Shown piece after piece: positions 37,887 through 45,840 of a stretch of DNA of 64,000 nucleotides (the stretch's first letter is position 1; each line of letters starts with the position of its first letter). Origin of the DNA: Ostreococcus mediterraneus. Taxonomy: Eukaryota > Chlorophyta > Mamiellophyceae > Mamiellales > Bathycoccaceae. The stretch lies in the NCBI GenBank assembly GCA_012295225.1, contig WMKK01000007.1, positions 726,605 to 790,604 of the forward strand. Direction: 5' to 3'. Made by a program: the position numbers and the translations under genes. The notes beneath the pieces are model-generated. The model had not been told where the DNA came from and made no database searches. It was given only the letters and a program-made list of their open reading frames with translations.

Positions 37887-39530
37887 ATGAAACGCCGCGC
37901 GGGTGCGTCGAGCGACGACGACGACGACAACGCGCCGGAATTCGGGTATAAACGCACCGCCACCAGTGCCCGCGCCGATGTCTTCGCCGCGCACATGTCC
38001 ACGTTGAACGCGCAGTTCCTCGCGCACGCCAAGCGACGCGTGCGCGACGACGCGTGTGCGTTTCTCCTCAGCGCTTGTCGAGACTACATCAAGTACGCGG
38101 GGCAGATCCGGCAGGAATTTGCGGATGTGCTCGCGGATGTCGACAGCGAACGCGCCAAGGCGCGCGCGCGATCAGACGCTCGCGCCGGTAAAGCGTTTGT
38201 CTGGGGCCAAGGTGACAGCGCACAGCTCGGTTTAGGTGGAGATATTGATGAACGACGTCGTCCGACGGTTGTCGATCGAGGGGTGATGGCGACGGCGGAA
38301 ATAACGCAGATTGCGAGCGGGGGGATGCATACGCTCGCGCTCGCGAAAGGCGGCGCGTGCTTTAGCTGGGGGAATAACGACGGCGGTGCGCTCGGGCGCA
38401 GGGTGGATAAAAATGCCGACCCTGACGCGGAGTACGAGCCTGGTAAGGTGGAGTTACCGCTCGATGTTAAGGTTGTTATGGTGAGCACGGGGGATTCGCA
38501 CGCGTGCGCGTTGACGGATGCCGGCGCCGTATGGGCGTGGGGATCGTTTCGTACGACGAATGGGGCCTGGGCATTCAACCCGAACACGCTCGATTGCGAG
38601 AAGACAATGTTTCCGTTTAAAATTTATTCTCCAAGCGCGCGAGATGAGCGCGTGAAGACGATTGTGAGCGGCGTGGACCACGTGTTGGCGCTCACCGTCG
38701 CGGGTGGCGTGTACACGTGGGGATGTAGCGAGAAGGGCAGACTCGGGCGATTCGACAATGATGAATCCGAGGAGAACGAACGCGCGAGTGATGCGTTGAA
38801 GAAGCGATTGTTGACGCCCGGGCGAGTGACGTTTCCTAAGCACGGTGGCGGTGCGCTCGGAAGCGCTTTTGGCGGAGAACCGGCGATAACCGCCATTGTT
38901 GCGGGCGATTTTCATTCGTTGGCGATTTGTGCCACCGCTGACGGGTCACACTCGGACGTTTACGGCTGGGGATTGTCAAACTGCCACCAACTTGGGTTAT
39001 TTGATCCGAATCCAGACTTGCGCGGCGATGAACAGGTGACGTATTATCCTCAGCTCGTCGAAAGTTTGAGCGGGAAGAAAATCGTCGACGGCGACGCCGG
39101 GACGCATCATTCTTTGTTCCGCACCGCTGACGGCGACGTCATCGCCATCGGTCGCTGGACTGATGGACGATGCGGCGTGAGCGGCGTCCCTGCTGCGACT
39201 GATGGAATGCTTGAGGAACCAACCAAGGTGCAAGCACTGCCTGGACGCGCGGCAAAGGTTGTCGCCGGCGGTGTCAACGGCGGCGCAGTCTTAGACGACG
39301 GCGAGGTCTATGTATGGGGCTCACAATACACCGCTCAACTTGGTTTGGGTAATCGCGAAGAAGACGCGCACGAACCTGTAAAGATGCAGTACACCAAGCC
39401 CATGGGTGGTTTGTGCTTTAGTGACTTATCCTTTGGCGGCCAACATGCGGCGGCGGTGATGGTGTCCAAAGAGGATGACGACGACGCGGTTGGAGCGGCG
39501 CAGCCGTCCGCAAAGCGCGCTCGTCAATGA
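37887..39530 (+). CDS. RCC1-repeat protein
   Basis: A 547-residue beta-propeller protein with at least six RCC1 repeats: FVWGQGDSAQLGLGGDIDER, ACFSWGNNDGGALGRR, AVWAWGSFRTTNGAW, VYTWGCSEKGRLGRF, DVYGWGLSNCHQLGLFD and VYVWGSQYTAQLGLGNREED. An ~85-residue N-terminal extension precedes them, and the C-terminus ends AQPSAKRARQ, a likely nuclear signal. The insert FRTTNGAWAFNP between repeats is also seen in chromatin-bound RCC1. RCC1 itself is the guanine-nucleotide exchange factor for Ran; this protein is a good candidate, but other RCC1-like proteins cannot be excluded. Clean ATG, divergent from ERV1. Confidence 0.85.
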   Translation: MKRRAGASSDDDDDNAPEFGYKRTATSARADVFAAHMSTLNAQFLAHAKRRVRDDACAFLLSACRDYIKYAGQIRQEFADVLADVDSERAKARARSDARAGKAFVWGQGDSAQLGLGGDIDERRRPTVVDRGVMATAEITQIASGGMHTLALAKGGACFSWGNNDGGALGRRVDKNADPDAEYEPGKVELPLDVKVVMVSTGDSHACALTDAGAVWAWGSFRTTNGAWAFNPNTLDCEKTMFPFKIYSPSARDERVKTIVSGVDHVLALTVAGGVYTWGCSEKGRLGRFDNDESEENERASDALKKRLLTPGRVTFPKHGGGALGSAFGGEPAITAIVAGDFHSLAICATADGSHSDVYGWGLSNCHQLGLFDPNPDLRGDEQVTYYPQLVESLSGKKIVDGDAGTHHSLFRTADGDVIAIGRWTDGRCGVSGVPAATDGMLEEPTKVQALPGRAAKVVAGGVNGGAVLDDGEVYVWGSQYTAQLGLGNREEDAHEPVKMQYTKPMGGLCFSDLSFGGQHAAAVMVSKEDDDDAVGAAQPSAKRARQ

Positions 39531-39650
39531 TTTGGGGTATAAACTATTTGAATCATAAATAAAAACCAAAAGGTTTCAAAGTTATCGCATTGCTCACCAC
39601 GTTTCTTGTTTTCAATGATGTGTTGTTACAAAAGAAAGATGCCAGCTGAT

Positions 39651-41267
39651 TTATTCGCGCACATGACGAAAGAAGAGCACGTACACGTTACTCGTGGCGA
39701 CGAACACGGCGATGAGTAGTAGCGCCGTCGCACCTAGAGCCGAGCTGATGTCAATAGCCGTAGATCCGGCGTCGTCATTTACTGTGTGATTGACGCCTTC
39801 GTCCTCTTCGTCGCCGCTCAGTTCATCGCCCAACAGTCCCATGGCGGAACTGAGCAAATCTCGCGTGACGTCGTCTAAGTCCCGCAAGTCGTCATTGAGA
39901 GCACTCGCGCGTGGCGATGTCTTCCCACGGCGCCGCAGCTTGGGATGCACCAATAATCCGGCGGGGATGACAAACATGACTAAACTTCCACACGTCGCTC
40001 CGATGAGCTCAAACACCTTGCCCAAATCAGTGACGATAAATGCCACGACTGAGGTGAGCGCGACAAATGCGAGTGTTTGCGAGGCGTGTCTCATCACAGG
40101 CGCGTGCCCGGGTGCACAATGCGCCCAACCAAAAGCGTCGGCCAGTAAGTCATCCAACGCCGCGCGTGCGGCGTGATGATTGACGGGAAACGACGCCACA
40201 GCGCTACATGCCATGAATATCGTCGCCATCATCATCACCTTGTCGTGCTTGTCGTAGCTATCCAATACGTTCGATGTCACGTCAGGGTGTGCGATGTATG
40301 CGAACTCGCCAACGCAGAGGTAGCCGATAAAGCATGCGCCCACGGCGAGGGCGATGACGACGTACATTCGACGCAACCGACATCGTTCGGTGCGTTTCTC
40401 ATCCTCGAGCGATGACGCGACGTCATCTAATTCAGCTACATCTGCAAGATTGCTATTTTTCGCGCCATTAGATAGTTCGGCGTAAATCGCCACGACTTGA
40501 ATGTGACATTGAAACGCAAACACGACGATGGGTACGGCGAGAATTGAATCCGACGATATCGACCACGCCGTCGCGCGAGCCGATCCATCGACGTCGCTCT
40601 TCTCCATTGCCTTGAACACGATCGCCGTGGCGGTATACGCCAGAGAAACCAACGCCACCGCACTCGCGGGTGCCAATCGACGCATCTCGCGCATTAAACT
40701 TAGCGGAGCTACGAAGAAAATCGATGCCACGGCTATGGCGCATTGTCGCGTCGCCCACCATGGACGTGAACCGTCCTGACTGTTATCACACCCCATGGCA
40801 TCAATCACGCGCACGTAGGAATCACCAATGATAATCAAGTACGCCACGCACGAGCCGAAGAGATACACCACGAGCGTGGCAGCGACGCCCCGAGACGCGT
40901 TTGGACCAAAGGCGTCCCGCACCACGCCTTGATACGACGTCGATTTCAACGCTGACGACGCATCGACGAGTATAACCAACGTCAGCGCTGCCAGAAGCGC
41001 GGTAAAGGTGATTAACGCACCACCACCAACCGTGCCGAATTTCGAAACCGCGAACGGGGTGGCGAGCACGCCCGCCCCGACGGCACAGTTGGCCAACGTC
41101 GCCGTGCTGCCTCGTATCGTGCCCACTCGACGCGCGCTTTCGCGCGTTTCAGCGTCGCCCACGAGCGCAGATGACCCAAGTGCGTGCAGAGCGTTCGAAA
41201 TTAGCGCATCGACGGCGGCGAGCGCGTCGACGTCGTCGTGCTCATCGCCTACGTCGCGCATATCCAT
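39651..41267 (-). CDS. Amino acid/auxin permease (AAAP) family transporter
   Basis: A 538-residue protein with about eleven hydrophobic segments. The AAAP/SLC38 signature is clear at the first segment: GTIRGSTATLANCAVGAGVL followed by ATPFAVSKFG. Other family elements are SYQGVVRDAFGPNASRGVAA, VLPIVVFAFQCHIQVVAIYAEL-like sequence around residue 265, and SFPVNHHAARAALDDLL, similar to the SLC38 FPVNR element. A ~45-residue acidic N-terminus and an acidic loop near residue 480 are cytosolic-type extensions. It probably carries neutral amino acids across the plasma membrane or vacuolar membrane. Convergent with the RCC1 gene; a short possible gene precedes it on the same strand. Confidence 0.85.
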   Translation of the reverse strand: MDMRDVGDEHDDVDALAAVDALISNALHALGSSALVGDAETRESARRVGTIRGSTATLANCAVGAGVLATPFAVSKFGTVGGGALITFTALLAALTLVILVDASSALKSTSYQGVVRDAFGPNASRGVAATLVVYLFGSCVAYLIIIGDSYVRVIDAMGCDNSQDGSRPWWATRQCAIAVASIFFVAPLSLMREMRRLAPASAVALVSLAYTATAIVFKAMEKSDVDGSARATAWSISSDSILAVPIVVFAFQCHIQVVAIYAELSNGAKNSNLADVAELDDVASSLEDEKRTERCRLRRMYVVIALAVGACFIGYLCVGEFAYIAHPDVTSNVLDSYDKHDKVMMMATIFMACSAVASFPVNHHAARAALDDLLADAFGWAHCAPGHAPVMRHASQTLAFVALTSVVAFIVTDLGKVFELIGATCGSLVMFVIPAGLLVHPKLRRRGKTSPRASALNDDLRDLDDVTRDLLSSAMGLLGDELSGDEEDEGVNHTVNDDAGSTAIDISSALGATALLLIAVFVATSNVYVLFFRHVRE

Positions 41268-41303
41268 CTCGGAGCGCGAAGCTCACTCGAGAGCTTTTCA
41301 AAC

Positions 41304-41441
41304 TTATTCAACCTTTTTGTTCAGCGCGTTTACGCGCTGGACCCGTTCTCCGCGCACGCTTTGTGCGAGCGTGAGTGTGACGAGCGTTCCAGATGCGCAG
41401 AACCCTAAAATCCAAAGCGTCACGCGATCACTCAACGCCAT
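41304..41441 (-). CDS. Possible 45-residue single-pass membrane protein
   Basis: An ATG-to-TAA frame on the minus strand encodes MALSDRVTLWILGFCASGTL followed by VTLTLAQSVRGERVQRVNAL and NKKVE. Residues ~8-26 form one membrane segment, followed by a basic/polar tail, a layout seen in small mitochondrial inner-membrane or respiratory assembly proteins. It fills the otherwise empty gap between the amino acid transporter and mS29 genes on the same strand. I cannot name a family. Short length means a chance frame is possible; the regular membrane segment plus charged tail is the main argument for it. Confidence 0.4.
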   Translation of the reverse strand: MALSDRVTLWILGFCASGTLVTLTLAQSVRGERVQRVNALNKKVE

Positions 41442-41567
41442 GGTGTGCGGCACGCTCGCAGGTCTAGGGACGCTTCGGGACGATTGTAGTTATATGATGT
41501 GAGGAGCAGTGTGCGTATGCGGTACCCACTGAGGTTTTGTATTAATGAATTGTATCACGATATAGGC

Positions 41568-42977
41568 TCAACGCAACGTCGTCAACGCGACGGTTTGCAA
41601 CTCGCGCGGATTTCCATTTGTGAGCGCCTTCATACCTTCGACGGTTTTCTCGTCGATGTTCTTGTAGAGCAAGCCCACACGCTTGTATTCGCGCAAAATC
41701 GCGTCAACTTCATCGATTGAGTACTTCGGACAATCTACGACGGTCACGACGGAATTCGAGGCGTCTGGGCGCGACTTGGCGGTATTGGCGTTAGACACTC
41801 CGATGGTTTCGCACGCCGCGGTGACTGAGACGTGCTTGGCGTCTGGCAACGTTGAAGATTCTATAGCTTGCGTCAACGCGCGCACAAAACGCAAATTTTG
41901 AGCCGGAATATTCTTCTTCGATCGCGGCCCGGTGACTTCGAACATGTCCGACGGTCCATACAGAGCGTTGTATTGATCGATGACGAAGAAGACTTTGGTG
42001 TCGCTCGTCTTGGCAAGCGTCGTCAGCGCTTGAATCACGTGTATCGCACAATCAATCGCCAATGTCGGCTCCGTGGACGCAATCGTGGCGTATTTGAATA
42101 AATCCACCTTACTCGAAGCGTTACTGGCCGCGCCCGCATCACTTCCACCATCCTTGCCTTTTGTTTTCTTGATCGCCTTCTTCTTCGTCGTCGCCGCCTC
42201 AAGCTCCTTCATGGAAATCTCTGGAACGTCAATCGCCGATAAAACACTTTCGTTCACGCTATTCGCGACGTGCTTTAAAAAGCGCATGGCACAATCCGGG
42301 GTATCCCATATCCCTGCGTCGCTCGCGCTCTTGCTAAAATAACTCAAACGCGTGAGCTCGAGTCCATCCGGGACGTACGCGACCACTGCGCCTCGAGCGC
42401 GCGCGCTCATCACCGCCCGCGCCAACGCCACGCTCTTACCGGTGCCGCGCGACCCACGCACGTCAATTCTGCGCGTCGTGTTGGACGACATCGCCTCTTC
42501 GAGCGCACTGTCGACGCCGCGCACGAGTAAACGCCTTTTTAGCGCCGCGGAAGCGTCTTTCGCCTTGCTTTTCACCGCCGCATCTCCACTCGATGGCGTC
42601 GCCCCTCGCGGCGGCTTTGGTTCTTCTCTCACTATCGTTTCATTACGAACAAAATCAAACTCCGCATTCAATCCGGCGCACGCGTGGAACTCTGGTAACG
42701 TGCGCGCGATGTCCTCGTCGTCGACGTCGACGACGACGGCTTGAGCCCCGTTCGCCGCTGAAGACGCGAACCCGCGCGTTGCCGGCGCGGACGAACACGA
42801 CGACGAGGAGGTTGTCAATGAAGACGCGAGCCTCGAGGCATGCGCCCGCGCCATGGCGGTGCTCACCGGTACCGCGCACGCGATCGATGACATCGTAACA
42901 GCTGCTGACGAAGTCGTCGTCTGCGTCGCCCCACGCACGGTTTGACGCGCTACGGCCGCGCTCGAACGACGTAACAT
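41568..42977 (-). CDS. DAP3: Mitochondrial small-subunit ribosomal protein mS29 (DAP3)
   Basis: A 469-residue P-loop protein of the DAP3/mS29 family. The N-terminal ~75 residues are Ser/Ala/Thr/Arg-rich with MLRRSSAAVARQTVRGATQ, a mitochondrial presequence. The Walker A motif is DVRGSRGTGKSVALARAV near residue 175. Family elements follow: AYVPDGLELTRLSYFSKS, CAMRFLKHVANSV, the Walker-B-like VFFVIDQYNALYGPSDMF, and the C-terminal SIDEVDAILREYKRVGLLY and NGNPRELQTVALTTLR. It sits in the head of the mitoribosomal small subunit and binds a purine nucleotide. A Lys-rich insert (TTKKKAIKKTKGKDGG) near residue 265 is lineage-specific. Confidence 0.88.
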   Translation of the reverse strand: MLRRSSAAVARQTVRGATQTTTSSAAVTMSSIACAVPVSTAMARAHASRLASSLTTSSSSCSSAPATRGFASSAANGAQAVVVDVDDEDIARTLPEFHACAGLNAEFDFVRNETIVREEPKPPRGATPSSGDAAVKSKAKDASAALKRRLLVRGVDSALEEAMSSNTTRRIDVRGSRGTGKSVALARAVMSARARGAVVAYVPDGLELTRLSYFSKSASDAGIWDTPDCAMRFLKHVANSVNESVLSAIDVPEISMKELEAATTKKKAIKKTKGKDGGSDAGAASNASSKVDLFKYATIASTEPTLAIDCAIHVIQALTTLAKTSDTKVFFVIDQYNALYGPSDMFEVTGPRSKKNIPAQNLRFVRALTQAIESSTLPDAKHVSVTAACETIGVSNANTAKSRPDASNSVVTVVDCPKYSIDEVDAILREYKRVGLLYKNIDEKTVEGMKALTNGNPRELQTVALTTLR

Positions 42978-43212
42978 GTCGAGTTGTGCGTGTTCTTTCT
43001 CGTCCTACGATCTACGTCTACGCGACGTCGGCGTCACGGTGTGAAGTTTGCGCCGAGGCGCGATCGTGCCAAACCCTTCTAGACAGTACTGGACGACGAT
43101 GACGACAGGGCGACGCGCGTGATTTAGGCGAAATGCACGGAGTAGTCATTGCTTTGCTAAGTGTTTCGTATGTTGCAATGACAAAGAATGAACGATCGAT
43201 GACGCGACGAAA

Positions 43213-44293
43213 TCAAAGCGCTTTATCGTCGCCTTCGTACGCCTCGACGTAGGAATCGAGGTAACTCTGTACTTCAGCGCGCACTTCCGGTGTCATTCTA
43301 TCGTGGTACAAAACGCCGTCTAAGTGGTCGTATTCGTGTTGGAACACGCGCGCTTCAAAGCCTTCGAGCGTCATCTTGAACTTCTTACCGGTGACGCTTT
43401 GGGCTTCGATTTGGACTCCAATCGGCCGCTGCGACGAAAGAAACAAAATCAACGTCAGTGTTGTCTTCGGGCATTTTCGTTGGAAAGAAGAAAGAAAACA
43501 AAAGAAAAAAAGAACAAGAATCCATCCAAATAGCCTCGCGTAAGTTGCTCACGTTTCTCCGCACGCCCGTAGGCTCTCGGATTAGCGTATATTTATGTTT
43601 TAGTCGCTCATCGGCTACGCGTCTCGTCTCGCCCCCCTAGGCGCGCGCAAAAACAAAAACTGGGCGCAAAGTAAAACAAATCAAACGTCATCGTACCTCG
43701 ACATCGGCATACATCTTCGGAAAGCTCAAGCAACCTTCTTCAAATAAATCCTTCTCCTTTGAAAACTTGACAATCTTGGGATTACACAGCACGACCTCCT
43801 TGCCGCGACCGGGTTCGCCCGCTTCGTTGTACACCATCATGCGATAATTAACACCAACTTGTGGCGCGGCGAGCCCACACCCCACGGTTTCGTACATCAC
43901 CTTGAACATCTCTTTCGACAATTGCTCCAACGCCTCGTCAAACACTTCCACGGGCGCATTCTTCGCGCGCAAACACGGCGCCGGGTACTTTTGCACGCTG
44001 AGCGGCCCGCTCCACACCACCGACTGCTTCCCACTCGCCCTTGCGCCATCGGCGCCACCGCCCTGACGCACGTCCTCGACTTCGCTAAACAAAAACCCTT
44101 TCTTCGCGCTCATCGTCATCGTGTCACCGCGACGCGACGCCACCACCGTCGTCGTCGTCACCATCGTCCTCCGTCGCCCACAGAGCATCGTCGTCCTCGT
44201 CGTCGCATGCGCCGCCGCACGAACGCCTCCACCACGCGCCATCGCGCGCGCACCGAGCGCGACCGTGGACATCGTCGTCGTCATCATTATCAT
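43213..44293 (-). CDS. PDF: Peptide deformylase (split gene, organellar)
   Basis: Minus-strand exons 43697-44293 and 43213-43428 encode 270 residues. The first ~75 residues are a Met/Thr/Ala/Arg-rich organellar presequence. The three deformylase motifs are intact but divided by an intron: GCGLAAPQVGVNYRM and EGCLSFPKMYADVE in exon 1, then QHEYDHLDGVLYHDRM in exon 2. Cys of EGCLS and the two His of HEYDH bind the catalytic metal; Glu of HEYDH is the base. The junction YADVE-RPIGVQIEAQ reads straight through as in plant PDF1B. It removes formyl groups from nascent organelle-encoded proteins, fitting the nearby plastid uS13 gene, which diverges from it. Confidence 0.9.
43429..43696 (-). other. 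Intron of peptide deformylase gene (268 nt)
   Basis: Donor GTACGA, acceptor GCAG, CTGAC signal at 43454-43458 on the minus strand, 26 nt before the acceptor. Plus-strand sequence at 43485-43530 is strikingly purine/A-rich (T/C-rich on the transcribed side), unlike surrounding DNA. Confidence 0.88.
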
Positions 44294-44431
44294 CGCGTGC
44301 GACGTCCACGACGCGCGCGTCGTCGTCGTCGACGACGACGAATGCGGCGACGACGACGCGCGCGCGCCCGGGCGTGGCCTCGCGGATGGTGTCTGGTGGC
44401 GTCAACATGGCGTACATAGACGTTTTGTATT

Positions 44432-44439
44432 TTAATATA
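44432..44439 (-). promoter_or_regulatory. TATA-like element upstream of peptide deformylase gene
   Basis: Reads TATATTAA on the minus strand, about 140 nt before the deformylase ATG at 44293, in the 264-bp divergent gap shared with the plastid uS13 gene. Nothing else is recognised in that gap. Use as a promoter is inference. Confidence 0.25.
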
Positions 44440-44557
44440 CTCACGATGGTTCTATAGATACCCATTCATAGTTCTTCACTACGTCGTTAAGGGTTTAGGT
44501 CCCGTTTGCCCGCGCGGCCCTCGACTCGTCGACGCCGTCGTCACTCTGCGACGAACG

Positions 44558-45644
44558 ATGTTGGCTTCGATGATGCACGCGTCGTGCTCGACCACGGTCG
44601 TTGCCATGCAAGGCAAGGTACGTATGACGAATCGTTGGTATCGAATCGCGGTCGAGTCTGCGTCGCGAGTCGTCGTCGCGCCGGCGCGCGCGCGGGGAGA
44701 TGCGCCGGCGCGCGCGCGCGGGGCAGCAGGGCTTGGGGCCTCACCCGTGGTGTGGGCGCGACGACGACGACGACGGTGCGCGCGCGTCGAGGGCGAACGG
44801 CGCGCGCGTCGACGGACGAATGTGAAGTAGGAATATTGATGGGTATATATTCGCGTCGAGCTCGGTGCGCGTGCCGACGCGCGGTGGAGGTGACGGTCGG
44901 TGATGGCGATGGGGCCCATGTCGCCCACATCGCGCGTGGCGTGGATTATGGTTGACGACGATGGGCGAACGTGCGACTGACGATGCGGGTGTTTCTTTGT
45001 GTGCGTCTCATACAGCGATCGCAATTTAACGGTGCTTCCGTGCAATCTCGCCCGGTGGTCATGGTACGTCTGTGTACGCGTCGTCGGTGATGATGTTGCG
45101 CGTTTGGGGTTTTAGGGTTATATCCCAAATGGTCGCGCGCGCGTGGGCGTCGGGCGGCCCGTCTCACGCGTTGGCGTGCGCTCACGATTCACATCCGATC
45201 GAATACGCGACTGACCAATGGTTTACGTTTTAAACGCACGCACAGCCGACTGCGCAACGCCGCGGTGATTTGCAAGTGCGCGCGGCTCGCGTCGCCGGAG
45301 TTGAAATTCCGAACAACAAGCGCTGCGAAACCGCGTTGACGTACGTGTACGGTATTGGCCCGACGAGCGCCAAGGCTATCATGGCGGCGACGGCTTTGGA
45401 GAACAAGCGTTTGCGCGAGTTCTCTGAAGAGGAACTCACGACGTTGCGTGAGGAAGTGGAAAAGTACAACATTGAGGGTGAGCTCAGACGTACCATCAAC
45501 ATGAACATCAAGCGCTTGAAGGAGATCCAATGCCACCGGGGTAAGCGTCACATTAACAACTTGCCGGTTCGTGGTCAGCGTACGAAGACGAACGCGAGAA
45601 CGCGCAAGGGTAAGACGAAGACCGTCGCGGGTAAGAAGAAGTAA
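44558..45644 (+). CDS. RPS13: Plastid ribosomal protein uS13 (three exons)
   Basis: Exons 44558-44617, 45016-45063 and 45246-45644 give 168 residues. Exon 1 encodes [20 protein letters not shown], exon 2 [16 protein letters not shown] and exon 3 starts [20 protein letters not shown]. The first two exons thus form a typical algal plastid transit peptide. The mature part follows bacterial/plastid S13: [75 protein letters not shown] and the ending TVAGKKK. The mature frame alone has no ATG. Both introns have GT-AG ends, phase 0 and CTGAC signals. The protein lies in the small-subunit head contacting P-site tRNA. Confidence 0.88.
44618..45015 (+). other. Intron 1 of plastid uS13 gene (398 nt)
   Basis: Donor GTACGT, acceptor ACAG, CTGAC at 44977-44981 with the branch A 35 nt before the end. 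It is the longest intron here. It contains direct repeats of a GCGCCGGCGCGCGCG-like unit near 44681-44715, a short (GAC)n tract near 44760 and a TATATATT run near 44846. Confidence 0.82.
45064..45245 (+). other. Intron 2 of plastid uS13 gene (182 nt)
   Basis: Donor GTACGT, acceptor ACAG, CTGAC at 45211-45215 with the branch A 31 nt before the end. Phase 0. Splices the transit peptide to the region just before the mature S13 sequence. Confidence 0.85.
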
Positions 45645-45840
45645 ATAGACTTTTGCCGAGCGGTGTCAAAGCGCGACGCGCGGTGAACGCTTTTCACCGC
45701 GGAGTCGTCTTGGATACCTTTAAAAATTGTTTGTGGGGAGAGAAAAATTTAGTTAACGCTTGTACGACGCTATATGCCGTTAAATAGTTGCGTCATCGTG
45801 TTATTTCTGTAATAACTATAACGACAGCATTCTTTTTATT

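Noticed and set aside
44760-44829. Possible extra exon of uS13 within intron 1 encoding a Thr/Arg-rich stretch
   Set aside because: It has no matching acceptor with a CTGAC, and the 44617-45016 junction already yields a good transit peptide.
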